Shown: positions 1 to 9,013, counted from the first letter of the stretch. The stretch is 64,000 nucleotides of DNA from Bog-756 sp963710495 (GCA_963710495.1 CAVQAI010000011.1:558001-622000), one strand, 5' to 3'. Numbers and translations: made by a program. The notes: a model not told the origin generated them from the sequence alone.

Positions 1-227
1 GCATCGACTTCCTCACCGACGGCAGGAAGGTGTGGGTCAACGAGATCAACACGGTGCCCGGCTCGTTGGCCCGCTACCTGTGGGTCAGCCCGCCCCTGCC
101 CTTCACCACCTTGCTCGACGACCTCCTGGCCGAGGCCCGGGAGCGACCGACCCACGCCTTCACGGCCGAGGGCGCCGACGGAACGGTCCTCCGCTCGGCC
201 GGTTCGATCGCCGGCAAGCTGGGCTGA
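1..227 (+). CDS. ddl: D-alanine--D-alanine ligase, C-terminal end (5' truncated by window)
   Basis: This is the last ~74 codons of a D-Ala-D-Ala ligase, the cytoplasmic ATP-grasp enzyme that makes the dipeptide end of the peptidoglycan stem. The visible reading frame contains VNEINTVPGS, the family's E-x-N-x-x-PG metal- and product-binding motif near the C terminus, followed by the usual helical tail. The start and the ATP-binding lobe lie outside the window. It sits upstream of thiL, rpmB and recG, as ddl does in mycobacteria. Assignment to the ATP-grasp family is firm; the substrate is inferred from the motif spacing and gene order. Confidence 0.85.
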   Translation, partial: IDFLTDGRKVWVNEINTVPGSLARYLWVSPPLPFTTLLDDLLAEARERPTHAFTAEGADGTVLRSAGSIAGKLG

Positions 228-232
228 GGCGG

Positions 233-724
233 TTGGACGGCAACCGTCTCCAACTCCAGTCCGGTGAGGAGGTGCTGATCGACATCCGGCCTCACTGGTC
301 GTACGTGACCGGGCCGCTCCTCTTCTCGCTCGTCATCATCGGGATCGGGGTGGCGTTGGATGTCGGTGTCCCTCATACGTCGGTGGCGTGGCACTGGGTC
401 GAAGGTGCTGTCGTCGCCATTCCCTGCGTGTGGCTGGCCCTGCGGGTGGTCCGATGGCGGACGACGAACCTGATCCTCACGTCCTTCCGTATGATCGAAC
501 AATGGGGCGTGCTCTCGCGGCGCCAGGCGGAGACCCGGTTGAGCCAGATCGAGTCGGTCACCGCGGTGCAGTCCCTCGGGCGGCGGCTGGTCGGCACCGG
601 GCAGCTCGAGCTGCGCATCCAAGGGCTCGACGAGGTGCGGATCATCGACGACGTCCGCAAACCGGTGGTCTTCAGCCGGGTGATCAACCGGCGGATCCGA
701 CCGCCCGAACCGGGCTCGCCCTGA
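233..724 (+). CDS. PH domain-containing membrane protein (bPH2/YdbS-like)
   Basis: A protein of about 163 residues starting at TTG 233, six bases after the ddl stop; a GTG at 272 is a shorter alternative start. The N-terminal part has two hydrophobic segments (around GPLLFSLVIIGIGVALDVG and VVAIPCVWLALRVV). These are followed by a soluble domain beginning WRTTNLILTSFRMIEQWGVLSRR and continuing TRLSQIESVTAVQSLGRRLVGTGQLEL, the typical pattern of bacterial PH (DUF304) domains. Such proteins are membrane-anchored and of unknown biochemical function. The tight spacing to ddl suggests co-transcription with a cell-wall gene. Family is clear, role is not. Confidence 0.75.
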   Translation: MDGNRLQLQSGEEVLIDIRPHWSYVTGPLLFSLVIIGIGVALDVGVPHTSVAWHWVEGAVVAIPCVWLALRVVRWRTTNLILTSFRMIEQWGVLSRRQAETRLSQIESVTAVQSLGRRLVGTGQLELRIQGLDEVRIIDDVRKPVVFSRVINRRIRPPEPGSP

Positions 725-827
725 TCGGGGGAGGGAGAGTCTCCATGACAGGCCCAGCTGGAAGCTCACCCGGCCCGGCCAACCCGCTTGGGTGCGCCGA
801 GTCGTGGCCAGGTCGATGATGGCGCGG

Positions 828-1961
828 TCACGGTTGCCGCGCCGACCGCCGGGCCACCGTGCCGTCGACGGCCATCACCCGCCATGCCGGGATCTCCAGG
901 TCAGTTGCAAGGAGCGCAGCGGGGCGGCAGAGGGCGACGACGCACCCGCCGAACCCGGCGCCGGTCAACCGTGCCCCGAGGACTCCCGGTATGGCGATCA
1001 GCCGCTGGACGAGGGTGTCGACGTCGGGGGTCGAGACCTCGAAATCGTCGGCCAGGCTCTGCTGGCTCTGTGTCATCAGCGCGCCGGCTCCGACGGGGTC
1101 GTCGGAGCGGAAGGCCTCGACCATGTCCCGGACCCGCTCGCACTCGTTGATCACGTGGCGAGCTCGACGGCGGAGGACCGGATCCCCGACCGCGGCGAGA
1201 TCAGGCGGTCCGGCCAGCCCCAACGGGCCGATCACGGCCGCCGCCGCCCGGCATTCCGCCACCCGGTCGATATAGGGCGCTTCCTGCAGGCTCCGGGCCC
1301 GGCCCGAGTCGACCACCACGATGTCGGTCTCGGTGGGAAGGGGGACCGATCGCGTGTCCAGGGAGGAGAAATCGATGAGGAGGGCATGGCCTCGTTCGCC
1401 GCCGGCGCAAACCAGGGGGTCCATGGCGCCGACCGGGACGCCGCAGCGGTGCTCGGCTGCCTGGCACAGCGAGGCGATCGAGGCGGGCGTGCCGGTCACA
1501 CCGAAGACCTCGGCCGTGGCCACCAACAGAGCGGCGCTCGAGGCCAACCCCGAACCGACGGGAAGGGTGCTGTCGATCCGCAGTACGCCTCCGGCGTCAG
1601 GTGGCACGAGCGTGACCAGGGCCGCGACCGGCCGGGCCCATCGGGGCTCGAACTCGCTTGGGTCGAGCCCGGTTCCTCCTTCGACGGGCAGCTCGGCGGA
1701 ATCGTCGAAGGCGGTCGAGTCGACGGTCAAGGTCCGGCGGTCGGCTCCCGCGTCGACCACCTGGAGCTCCCACTCGACGGTGACACCGAGGTCGATGGCC
1801 ATCGGCAGAGCCAAACCGTGGTTGTAGTCGGTGTGGTCACCGATCAGATTGACCCGGCCCGGAGAAAAGGCCCGACGGACCGGCGGCCCGAGGCGCGGGG
1901 GCGGTGGAGGCCGGTTCAGGGTGTCGCCCGACCCATGGACCTGAGGAACGGCGCGTCCCAC
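828..1961 (-). CDS. galK: galactokinase
   Basis: A GHMP-family kinase of 377 residues that would phosphorylate D-galactose to galactose-1-phosphate in the cytoplasm. It has all three family motifs: GRVNLIGDHTDYNHG near residue 35 (the galactokinase signature), LPVGSGLASSAAL around residue 135 (the ATP-binding P-x-x-x-G-L-x-S-S-A motif) and RLTGAGFGGCVVAL near the C terminus. The GTG at 1961 is the only reasonable start in frame. No galT, galE or sugar transporter is adjacent, so the rest of the Leloir pathway must be elsewhere. A different GHMP sugar kinase is possible but less likely given the signature. Confidence 0.88.
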   Translation of the reverse strand: MGRAVPQVHGSGDTLNRPPPPPRLGPPVRRAFSPGRVNLIGDHTDYNHGLALPMAIDLGVTVEWELQVVDAGADRRTLTVDSTAFDDSAELPVEGGTGLDPSEFEPRWARPVAALVTLVPPDAGGVLRIDSTLPVGSGLASSAALLVATAEVFGVTGTPASIASLCQAAEHRCGVPVGAMDPLVCAGGERGHALLIDFSSLDTRSVPLPTETDIVVVDSGRARSLQEAPYIDRVAECRAAAAVIGPLGLAGPPDLAAVGDPVLRRRARHVINECERVRDMVEAFRSDDPVGAGALMTQSQQSLADDFEVSTPDVDTLVQRLIAIPGVLGARLTGAGFGGCVVALCRPAALLATDLEIPAWRVMAVDGTVARRSARQP

Positions 1962-2609
1962 AGTTCGGGGTGGACACGGGCGATGAGGTCCGCCTTCTCG
2001 TCCATGATCTCTGTAAGCAGCTGCACGTCGTCTATGTCGGGAGACTAACCCGAGGCTTGTGAGACGACGGCGCGACTTGACGCGTCACCGCTCCGATAGG
2101 GCCCCCGGCGAAGGGAGTGGACCCGTGCCCGAGGGGTTGTCACCCCGTGGTCGGCAAGGAGTTCGCGGCACAGCATGACGATCACTCCGCCGGGAGAGAT
2201 GAAGGTCACCCAGCAGTGACGATTGTCGAGGCGAGCCTCCTGGACGTGGTCGCAATGTTGGCGGCCTGGTCGGGATTCGCATCGGCCAAATAGGGAACCG
2301 AGTCGTCGCTGCAACTGGCCAATGCATCGGCCACACGCATCGAAGCCGGTCGTGAGGTCGAGAACGGCCTGGCCACCCAGAACTTTGCTCAAATCGATGC
2401 CTGGTTCACCGCCCGGGCGGTCGGAAATTACACAGGCGTGATCGGGGCGGAGCGGAGATTCAGACCCTGGTACACGGTCCGCCGACCGCGGCACGCCATT
2501 TGACCCAGGACCGCCAACCGGGCCAGCATCCCGCTATGGCGATCTGCACGGGCAAATGCTGCGTCCCACGGGACCGAGCCCAGTCGGCGACGTCCCCGGT
2601 CGGTGGCCG
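1962..2609. other. gene-poor stretch between divergent galK and racemase genes
   Basis: About 650 bases without a convincing intact gene. It holds a coding-looking but interrupted plus-strand frame (2216-2503, listed separately) and a short reverse frame (ATG 2005 to stop at 1916) that overlaps the galK start out of frame. A 149-codon reverse frame (2045-2494) resembles no family I know and has unconvincing composition. Promoters for galK and for the racemase gene must lie here, but no hexamer pair is clear. Confidence 0.4.
2216..2503 (+). pseudogene. possible decayed gene fragment with in-frame amber codon
   Basis: Starting at GTG 2216, one frame reads as plausible protein (VTIVEASLLDVVAML, then after the stop ESSLQLANASATRIEAGREV and NGLATQNFAQIDAWFTARAV). 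It is interrupted by TAG at 2291 and ends with TGA at 2501. Amino-acid composition and helical periodicity look natural, and the other frames here do not. No family is recognised. It could be a remnant of a small soluble protein, a gene with one base error at 2291, or chance; confidence is low. Confidence 0.3.
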
Positions 2610-3755
2610 ATGAGCGGCCCGCTCGACGGTATCCGCATCGTCGAACTGGCCGGAATCGGACCGTCACCGTTCACCGGCATGATGCTGGCCGACGCCGGTG
2701 CCGACATCATCCGGGTCGACCGGGCCGACCGGGCCACGTACCCGCCGAAGGAAGAGCCCCATGTCGACATCATGAACCGGGGCCGCCGGTCGGTGGCGGC
2801 CGATCTCAAGCATCCCGACGGCGTTGCACTGGTGCTCCGGCTGGTCGAGCGGGCCGACGGGCTCACGGAAGGATTCCGTCCCGGTGTCGCCGATCGCCTG
2901 GGCCTCGGTCCCGAGGACTGCCTGGAGCGGAACCCCAAGCTGGTATACGGCCGAATGACCGGATGGGGGCAGGAGGGTCCCCTGGCCAAGGCGGCCGGCC
3001 ACGACATCAACTACATCGCCCTGGCCGGAGCGCTCGAACCGATGGGGCGGGTCGGACAGAAGCCTTACCCCCCGCTCAACCTGGTCGGTGACTTCGGCGG
3101 GGGCGGCATGCTCCTGGCCTTCGGGATGGTGGCCGCCATCCTCAGCGCCCAGCGCACCGGCCGCGGCCAGGTGATCGATGCCGCCATGATCGACGGTGCC
3201 GCCTCGCTCATGGCCATGACCTACACGCTGATCAATTCGGGGATCTGGCGAGACGAACGCGGCACCAACCTGTTGGATACCGGTGCCCCGTTCTACGAGG
3301 TGTACGAGACGTCCGACGGCCGGTACATGGCTGTGGGCGCCATCGAACCCCAGTTCTACGACGAGCTCATCCGGTTGATGGGGCTGGCCGACGAGGACCT
3401 GCCGGACCAGAACGACCGTGAGGCGTGGCCGGCCATGAAGGAGCGCTTCGCCGCGGTGTTCACCACCAAGACCAGGGACGAGTGGGAAGCGGTGTTCGAG
3501 GGCAGCGACGCCTGCGCCTTCCCGGTCCTCACGCCACGGGAGGCACCGCAGCACCCGCACCACCGGGCCCGCGGCACGTTCACCACGGTGGCGGGCGTGG
3601 CTCAGCCGGCCCCGGCTCCCCACTTCCGTGCCACCCCCGGCTCGGTCCGTTGGCCACCACCCAACCCTGGCCAGCACGGCGATGCCGCGCTGCTGGACTG
3701 GGGCCTGGCCAAGGAGGAGGTCGAAGAGCTGCGGGCGGCGGGGGCCATCCGCTGA
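2610..3755 (+). CDS. alpha-methylacyl-CoA racemase (CaiB/BaiF family)
   Basis: A 381-residue family III CoA-transferase-fold enzyme starting at ATG 2610 (MSGPLDGIRIVELAG). It should epimerise 2-methylacyl-CoA thioesters, needed when branched-chain fatty acids or sterol side chains are degraded by beta-oxidation. The catalytic residues known from the Mycobacterium tuberculosis racemase (His126, Asp156, Glu241) are matched by His131 in GHDINY, Asp161 in DFGGGG and Glu246 in AIEPQFY, all shifted by exactly five. That makes racemase much more likely than CoA transferase. An acyl-CoA dehydrogenase, a crotonase-fold protein, an SCP2 protein and a P450 elsewhere in the window suit the same lipid catabolism. 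Confidence 0.9.
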   Translation: MSGPLDGIRIVELAGIGPSPFTGMMLADAGADIIRVDRADRATYPPKEEPHVDIMNRGRRSVAADLKHPDGVALVLRLVERADGLTEGFRPGVADRLGLGPEDCLERNPKLVYGRMTGWGQEGPLAKAAGHDINYIALAGALEPMGRVGQKPYPPLNLVGDFGGGGMLLAFGMVAAILSAQRTGRGQVIDAAMIDGAASLMAMTYTLINSGIWRDERGTNLLDTGAPFYEVYETSDGRYMAVGAIEPQFYDELIRLMGLADEDLPDQNDREAWPAMKERFAAVFTTKTRDEWEAVFEGSDACAFPVLTPREAPQHPHHRARGTFTTVAGVAQPAPAPHFRATPGSVRWPPPNPGQHGDAALLDWGLAKEEVEELRAAGAIR

Positions 3756-3808
3756 GGCTCACCCCGCGCCGGCCGGTTTCTCGGTGGCGCTGAGGCTCGG
3801 CCTCCGGA

Positions 3809-4045
3809 TCAGAGGTTGACCACGGGGCAGGTGACGGTGCGGGTGATCCCGTCGATGAGCTGGATGCGACCCACCACCATGCGGCCGAGCTCGTCGACGG
3901 TGTCGGCCTCGGCGCGGACGATCACGTCGTAGGGCCCGGTCACTCCCTCGGCGGTCACGACCCCGTCGAGGGAGACCACCGTTCGAGCCACGGTGGCCGC
4001 TTTCCCGACCTCGGTCTGGATCAGCACGTACACGTTCACCGGCAT
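3809..4045 (-). CDS. stand-alone AsnC/Lrp ligand-binding (RAM) domain protein
   Basis: A 78-residue protein consisting only of the regulation-of-amino-acid-metabolism domain of Lrp/AsnC regulators: MPVNVYVLIQTEVGKAATVA, then the central GPYDVIVRAEADTVDELGRM motif and a terminal TRTVTCPVV strand. There is no helix-turn-helix, so it cannot bind DNA by itself. Such single-domain proteins form oligomeric small-molecule-binding rings and may partner with full-length Lrp proteins. It is divergent from the MFS gene, with 37 bases between the starts. Confidence 0.8.
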   Translation of the reverse strand: MPVNVYVLIQTEVGKAATVARTVVSLDGVVTAEGVTGPYDVIVRAEADTVDELGRMVVGRIQLIDGITRTVTCPVVNL

Positions 4046-4082
4046 AGCACCCTCCCCGAGCGGCCGTCCGGGCTACGGAGGC

Positions 4083-5642
4083 ATGCTATCGCCACCCGCG
4101 GCCCGGCAATACCCTGGTGAGGTGGTAGTTCGCCAGCGTGTCGACCGGGTCCGCCGCCTGGTGCGGTCGGCCATCACCGACCTCTTCGACCAGCGCAGGC
4201 CATTCGGGCGCCTGGCCCTGACCCATGTGCTCATGACCGCGGGGGACACCATGTTCGCCGTTTCCCTCGCCGGCTCGCTCTTCTTCTCCATCTCGCCCAC
4301 GGCGGCGAAGGACAAGGTGCTGCTGTACCTCCTCTTGACCATGGGACCGTTCGCCGTGGTGGCCCCGGCCCTCGGTCCGGTCATCGACCGCAGTCGAGGG
4401 GCGCGTCGGGCCATGGTGGTGGCCTCGGCCGTCGGCCGGGCCGTGCTCTGCCCGTTCCTGGCCCGCGACATCCATTCGTTGTTGCTGTTCCCCGAGGCGT
4501 TCGCCATGTTGGTCCTCTCCAAGGTGTACCTGGTCACGAAAGGGGCCCTGGTCCCCGAGATGGCCGCCCTCGGCCTGTTGGACGAAGGCCCGACTGTGTC
4601 GGACGGGCCGGCGGTGCCGGACCCCGTCGAGCTCGCTCCCAGCGGGGCCGCCCGGCCAGCCAACCGTGACGTCCCCGAGCGAACCCCGCCCTATGGGACC
4701 CCGGTCATACGCGTCGACGATCCGACTACTGGCACGCCCCGGATCGAAGCCGACCTGGCCACGCTCAACGCCCGTCTGGGGCTGCTGGCCTCCCTGTCCG
4801 GGTTCGCCTTCGCCTTGCCGGCGGTCGCCATCCTCAAACTCGGCAACGCCGCCGCCGTGCTGTGGTTCTCGGTGGCGGTTTTCGCCGCCGCGGCCGCCGC
4901 CGGGGCCAGGCTGCCGGTTCCCTTCGCACGTGGCCCGTCGGGCGGGCGGCGCGGCGCCACCCGATCAGCCCGTCGCCCGGTGACGGCTTCGACCCCGGGT
5001 ACTGCGGTCCAATGGGCGCCCGATATGGACCCGAGGTGGATGGAGGACCAGAACGACCTGGCCGCCTTCCGGCCCATCGCCGGCACCGAAGTCATCCTGG
5101 CCCTCATGCCCATGTCGGTGCTCAAGGCCCTGGTCGGGTTCACGACCTTCCTGTTCGCCTTCGGTTTGCGCCGGGCCGGGGCCGCCACCTGGTGGTTCGG
5201 CTTCGTCCTCGGGAGCCTCACGGCCGGGGCCCTGGTCGGCGTCCTGCTGGTGGCCTGGATCAGGCGGGCATTGCACGAACAACAGATGTTGGCCGGCTCA
5301 CTGTGGCTGGTGGTGGCCGCCACCACCGTCGGCGCCTTCTTCTCGTCGTGGTGGTACCAGGCCGTGGTGGCCTTCGCCATCGGCCTGGCCGGGGCCGTGG
5401 CCAAGCCTTCGTTCGACGCGCTGGTCCAGCAGCACGTGGTCGAGTCCAATCAGGGACGTGCCTTCGCCCGATTCGAGACGCGCTTCCAACTGATGTGGGT
5501 GATCGGTTCGTTCGTGCCGGTGGTGCTGTCGCTGCCGGTGTCGGCGGGCGACCTGGTCATGGCCGTGGCGGCGGCCTTCGGCGCGGTCCTCTACATGAGC
5601 TCCCGCCGCACGGTGCGAGCTTCGGGTGGCGCCATCCCCTGA
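4083..5642 (+). CDS. MFS-type membrane transporter
   Basis: A polytopic membrane protein of up to 519 residues from ATG 4083; GTG 4122, preceded by a CAATACCCT stretch, is an alternative start. Hydrophobic helices include FGRLALTHVLMTAGDTMFAV, VLLYLLLTMGPFAVVAPALG (followed by the D-R-S-R-G-A-R-R loop typical of MFS), a second bundle from LGLLASLSGFAFALPAVAIL, and C-terminal helices around VVAATTVGAFFSSWW. A long hydrophilic, proline-rich loop separates the two halves. It looks like the actinobacterial MFS group found near pckG. Substrate unknown; the protein may not be an exporter at all. Confidence 0.7.
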   Translation: MLSPPAARQYPGEVVVRQRVDRVRRLVRSAITDLFDQRRPFGRLALTHVLMTAGDTMFAVSLAGSLFFSISPTAAKDKVLLYLLLTMGPFAVVAPALGPVIDRSRGARRAMVVASAVGRAVLCPFLARDIHSLLLFPEAFAMLVLSKVYLVTKGALVPEMAALGLLDEGPTVSDGPAVPDPVELAPSGAARPANRDVPERTPPYGTPVIRVDDPTTGTPRIEADLATLNARLGLLASLSGFAFALPAVAILKLGNAAAVLWFSVAVFAAAAAAGARLPVPFARGPSGGRRGATRSARRPVTASTPGTAVQWAPDMDPRWMEDQNDLAAFRPIAGTEVILALMPMSVLKALVGFTTFLFAFGLRRAGAATWWFGFVLGSLTAGALVGVLLVAWIRRALHEQQMLAGSLWLVVAATTVGAFFSSWWYQAVVAFAIGLAGAVAKPSFDALVQQHVVESNQGRAFARFETRFQLMWVIGSFVPVVLSLPVSAGDLVMAVAAAFGAVLYMSSRRTVRASGGAIP

Positions 5643-5741
5643 GCCACCGGGCGCTCCTGAGCCGCGGCGTCCCTCAGCCGCGGCCTTCCTCGTCGGGCGG
5701 GGGAGGCCCGGCGGGACCGAGCGGTCCTGGCCGGCCGCCTC

Positions 5742-7532
5742 TCAGCCGAGCCGCTGCTCGAGCCGGTCGACCTCGTCCCGCAGTTGCTTCGGGAGCTTGT
5801 CGCCGAACCGGGCGAAATGCTCGCGGATTCCGGGCAGCTCGGCCCGCCAATCGTCGGCGTTGACGGCCAGGAGCTTCTCCATGTCCTCGTCGGAGACGTC
5901 GAGACCCTCGGTCAGGATGGCACCGGGGGCGGGGACGTACCCGATGGGTGTCTCGGTGGCATCGGCCGTCCCCCCGACCCGTTCGAAGACCCACTCGAGC
6001 ACCCGAGAGTTCTCGCCGTACCCCGGCCACAGCCATCGCCCGTCTTCGTCCTTGCGGAACCAGTTGACGTAGAAGATCTTCGGCAGCTTCTCCGGGTCGG
6101 CCGAGGCGCCGATCTCCAGCCAGTGGGCGAAGTAGTCGGCCATGTTGTACCCACAGAAGGGCAGCATGGCGAAGGGGTCCCGCCGCAGGTTGCCCACCGC
6201 ACCGGTCGCGGCCGCCGTGGTCTCCGAGGCCATGATCGATCCCAGGAACACCCCGTGCTCCCAGTCACGCGACTGGAAGACCAGCGGGACCACCGACGCC
6301 CGACGCCCGCCGAAGAGGATGGCGTCGATGGGCACCCCGGCCGGGTCCTCCCACTCGGAGGCGATGGCGGGGTCCTGGGAGGCCGGGACGGTGAACCGGG
6401 CGTTGGGATGGGCCGCGGGAGTGCCGGAGTCGGGCGTCCAGTCCTCGCCCCTCCACGAGGTGGCGTGGGCGGGCGGCTCGTCGGTCATGCCTTCCCACCA
6501 CACGTCGCCGTCGTCGGTCAGCGCGGTGTTGGTGAAGATCGCGTTCCCCGCCAGGGTGAGCATGGCATTGGGGTTGGTGTGGCTGTTGGTCCCGGGGGCG
6601 ACCCCGAAGAACCCCGCCTCGGGATTGATGGCATAGAGGCGGCCGTCGGTCCCGAACTTCATCCAGCAGATGTCGTCGCCGACCGTCTCCACCTTCCATT
6701 CGGGGAGGGTGGGGATCAGCATGGCCAAGTTGGTCTTGCCACAGGCCGACGGGAAGGCGCCGGTCACGTACCGTGTCTCCCCGGCGGGCGAGGTGAGCTT
6801 CAGGATGAGCATGTGCTCGGCCAGCCAGTGATCGTCGCGAGCCATCGCCGAGGCGATGCGCAGGGCGAAGCATTTCTTGCCCAGCAGGGCGTTGCCCCCG
6901 TAGCCGGAGCCGTACGACCAGATCTCGCGGGTCTCGGGGAAGTGGACGATGTACTTGTTCTCCGCATCGCAAGGCCAGGGCGAGTCCTCGGCTCCGTCCA
7001 CCAGGGGAGCGCCCACCGAATGGAGACAGGGCACGAAGTCGCCGTCGGCGCCCAGGACCTCGAGGGCGCCCCGTCCCATGCGGGTCATGATGCGCATCGA
7101 GACCGCCACGTAGGCCGAGTCGGTGATCTCGACTCCGATGTGGCCGATCGACGATCCGAGTGGACCCATGGAGAACGGCACCACGTACATGGTCCGTCCC
7201 CGCATCGAGCCGCGGAACAGGTCGGTGAGGGTGGCCCGCATCTCCGCCGGGTCGCGCCAGTTGTTGGTCGGTCCCGCGTCGGACTCGAGAGCGGAGCAGA
7301 TGAAGGTACGGTCTTCGACCCGGGCCACGTCACCGGCGTCGGAATGAGCCCAGTAGCTGTTCGGCCGTTTGGCGTCCGACAGCTTGGTGAAGGTGCCGCT
7401 GCTCACCAGCCCCTGGCACAGCCGGTCGTACTCCTCGGCCGACCCGTCACACCATTCCACCCGGTCGGGTTGGGTGAGGGCAGCGACCTCGTCCACCCAG
7501 GCGATCAACTTCTTGTTCTCGGTGGGGGGCAT
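5742..7532 (-). CDS. pckG: phosphoenolpyruvate carboxykinase (GTP)
   Basis: A 596-residue GTP-dependent PEP carboxykinase, converting oxaloacetate and GTP to PEP, CO2 and GDP at the start of gluconeogenesis. The start MPPTENKKLIAWVDE is preceded by a strong AAGGAGGAAG ribosome-binding site. Visible motifs are GAFPSACGKTNLAML (the kinase-1a P-loop with the hyper-reactive cysteine, near residue 255), VGDDICWMKFG (metal site) and NPEAGFFGVAPGTN (guanine-nucleotide side). Length matches the GTP class rather than the ATP class (~540). Convergent with the MFS gene upstream in the map. Confidence 0.96.
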   Translation of the reverse strand: MPPTENKKLIAWVDEVAALTQPDRVEWCDGSAEEYDRLCQGLVSSGTFTKLSDAKRPNSYWAHSDAGDVARVEDRTFICSALESDAGPTNNWRDPAEMRATLTDLFRGSMRGRTMYVVPFSMGPLGSSIGHIGVEITDSAYVAVSMRIMTRMGRGALEVLGADGDFVPCLHSVGAPLVDGAEDSPWPCDAENKYIVHFPETREIWSYGSGYGGNALLGKKCFALRIASAMARDDHWLAEHMLILKLTSPAGETRYVTGAFPSACGKTNLAMLIPTLPEWKVETVGDDICWMKFGTDGRLYAINPEAGFFGVAPGTNSHTNPNAMLTLAGNAIFTNTALTDDGDVWWEGMTDEPPAHATSWRGEDWTPDSGTPAAHPNARFTVPASQDPAIASEWEDPAGVPIDAILFGGRRASVVPLVFQSRDWEHGVFLGSIMASETTAAATGAVGNLRRDPFAMLPFCGYNMADYFAHWLEIGASADPEKLPKIFYVNWFRKDEDGRWLWPGYGENSRVLEWVFERVGGTADATETPIGYVPAPGAILTEGLDVSDEDMEKLLAVNADDWRAELPGIREHFARFGDKLPKQLRDEVDRLEQRLG

Positions 7533-7679
7533 GGCCGGGCGCTTCCTCCTTGGGTTCCGTTCGGGTCCAACCCTCGGACCGTGCCCAGCACGGCAGCCTG
7601 TCCACGGGTTTTCCACCGATTCTACTGGCGGGAACCAGCTCCTACCGGTGGCGATTCAGGTCAATGGTAGGCAAGGTGC

Positions 7680-8698
7680 GTGCAGACACCCAACTCCGGA
7701 GGGCCGTCGAGGGCTCCGAACCGCCCGGCAGCGGAGTTCGCCGTCATCAACGCCTTGAAGGCCAGGTTCGAGGCGGCCGCCCGTTCCGCCGATCCAGGCG
7801 CCGAACTCCCGCCCGCCGGCCACACCTGGATCGGTGACGACGCCGCCGTGGTCACGCTGGGCGGTGCCTTCGGGTCGGCTCCGGTCCTTCTGGCCACGGA
7901 CCTGGTGATCGAGGGGGTGCACTTCGACCTCGCCCACGGGAGCGTCGCCGATGCCGGGTACAAGGCCCTGATGGTGGCGGTCTCCGACCTGGCCGCTATG
8001 GGAGCCCGCCCCCGCTTCGTCCTCGTGTCGGTGGGCGCTCCGCCGGGCACCGACTTCGAAGGGCTCGGTGCCGGCCTGGCCGCCGCCGCCGTGGACTGCC
8101 GTTGCCCGGTCGTCGGAGGCGACCTCTCGCAGGCGCCATCGCTCGTCGTCTCGACGGCAGTGGTCGGCTCCCTGGTCGGGGAGGACACGTCGGGCGGGCC
8201 CCTCCTGCGCTCGGGAGCGCGGCCCGGCGACCAGGTCTTCGTGACAGGACCTCTCGGCGCCTCGGCGGCCGGATTCGGCTCCTCTCGGCAGGACCCCTCA
8301 CCCCGGGCGAGCCCGCCGAGGGGCTGGCCCGAGCCCATCGGCGTCCGGTGGCACGTCTCGACGAGGGGGAGACCGCTCGCCTGGCCGGCGCCGGTGCGGC
8401 CATCGACCTCTCCGACGGACTGGCCGCCGATGCCCGGCACCTGGCCGAGGCGTCCGGCGTGGGCCTCGTCCTGGTGGACGTCCCGGTGGCCGAGGGGGCG
8501 ACGCCCGACGAGGCGCTCCAGGGGGGTGAGGACTACGAGCTGGCCATCGCCACCGGCGCGCCCGACCGGTTGCTGGAGTGCTTCGTCCACGCCGGCCTGC
8601 GCTCACCCCTCCCGATCGGTGTGTGCACGGCTGATCCGGACGAGCTGACCCTCGACGGGCGTCCCCTGCCGGCCGGTGGCTGGGAGCACCGGTTCTGA
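7680..8698 (+). pseudogene. thiL: thiamine-monophosphate kinase, interrupted by one frameshift
   Basis: ThiL phosphorylates thiamine monophosphate to the diphosphate cofactor. The first frame gives GDDAAVV, LLATDLVIEGVHFD, KALMVAVSDLAAMGA and VVGGDLSQ, all ThiL motifs (aspartates binding Mg-ATP). It runs to the G-x-x-G-A-S-A-A-G loop and then falls into a frame with unrelated composition. The expected continuation (RLLSAGPLTPGEPAEGLARAH, then AIDLSDGLAADARHLAE and GGEDYELA) is in the next frame. One missing base near 8275, in GGATTCGGCTC, explains it. Both halves are fully conserved, so a sequence error is more likely than gene loss. The GTG start follows TAGGCA by 6 nt (leaderless pattern). 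Confidence 0.85.
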
Positions 8699-8746
8699 CC
8701 AGGGATCAGGCCGGAGGGGCTGGCCCTCAGGCCCGGGGTGCGGCGC

Positions 8747-8956
8747 TCAGGCCGGGATGTCCCGGACCGGTCGTTTGGTCACCTTGCCGGCGCGGATGCA
8801 CGAGGTGCATGCGTTGACCCGCCTCGGCGAGCCGTCGACCATGGCCCGGACCCGCTGGATGTTCGGGTTCCAGCGCCGCTTCGTCCGGCGGTGGGAGTGG
8901 CTGATGTTCATTCCGAAAGACGGCCGTTTGCCGCACACCTCGCACACCGCTGCCAT
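8747..8956 (-). CDS. rpmB: 50S ribosomal protein L28, zinc-ribbon type
   Basis: A 69-residue L28. It begins MAAVCEVCGKRPSFGMNISH and includes the SHRRTKRRWNPNIQ core that contacts 23S rRNA. Two cysteine pairs (C5/C8 in CEVC and C50/C53 in CTSC) form the zinc ribbon of the C+ paralogue, as opposed to the zinc-free C- form made under zinc limitation. It is divergently transcribed from fakA across about 55 bases, the same arrangement seen in many Actinobacteria. Confidence 0.95.
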   Translation of the reverse strand: MAAVCEVCGKRPSFGMNISHSHRRTKRRWNPNIQRVRAMVDGSPRRVNACTSCIRAGKVTKRPVRDIPA

Positions 8957-9000
8957 GACGCTCGGGCTTCCTCTCCGATCGTGGGGTAAGCGGCAAAGAT

Positions 9001-9006
9001 TAGCAT
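9001..9006 (+). promoter_or_regulatory. -10 hexamer TAGCAT for leaderless fakA
   Basis: TAGCAT lies 7 nt before ATG 9014 in the fakA/rpmB divergent gap, with no ribosome-binding site between. The spacing puts the transcription start at or near the A of the start codon, which favours ATG 9014 over GTG 9011. Confidence 0.5.
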
Positions 9007-9013
9007 CCTGGTG

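Noticed and set aside
2045..2494. 149-codon reverse frame upstream of galK
   Set aside because: No family features, Arg/Cys-rich irregular composition, and it conflicts with the better-looking plus-strand remnant.
5784..7670. Long plus-strand open frame opposite pckG
   Set aside because: Antisense shadow; the reverse frame holds every PEPCK motif.
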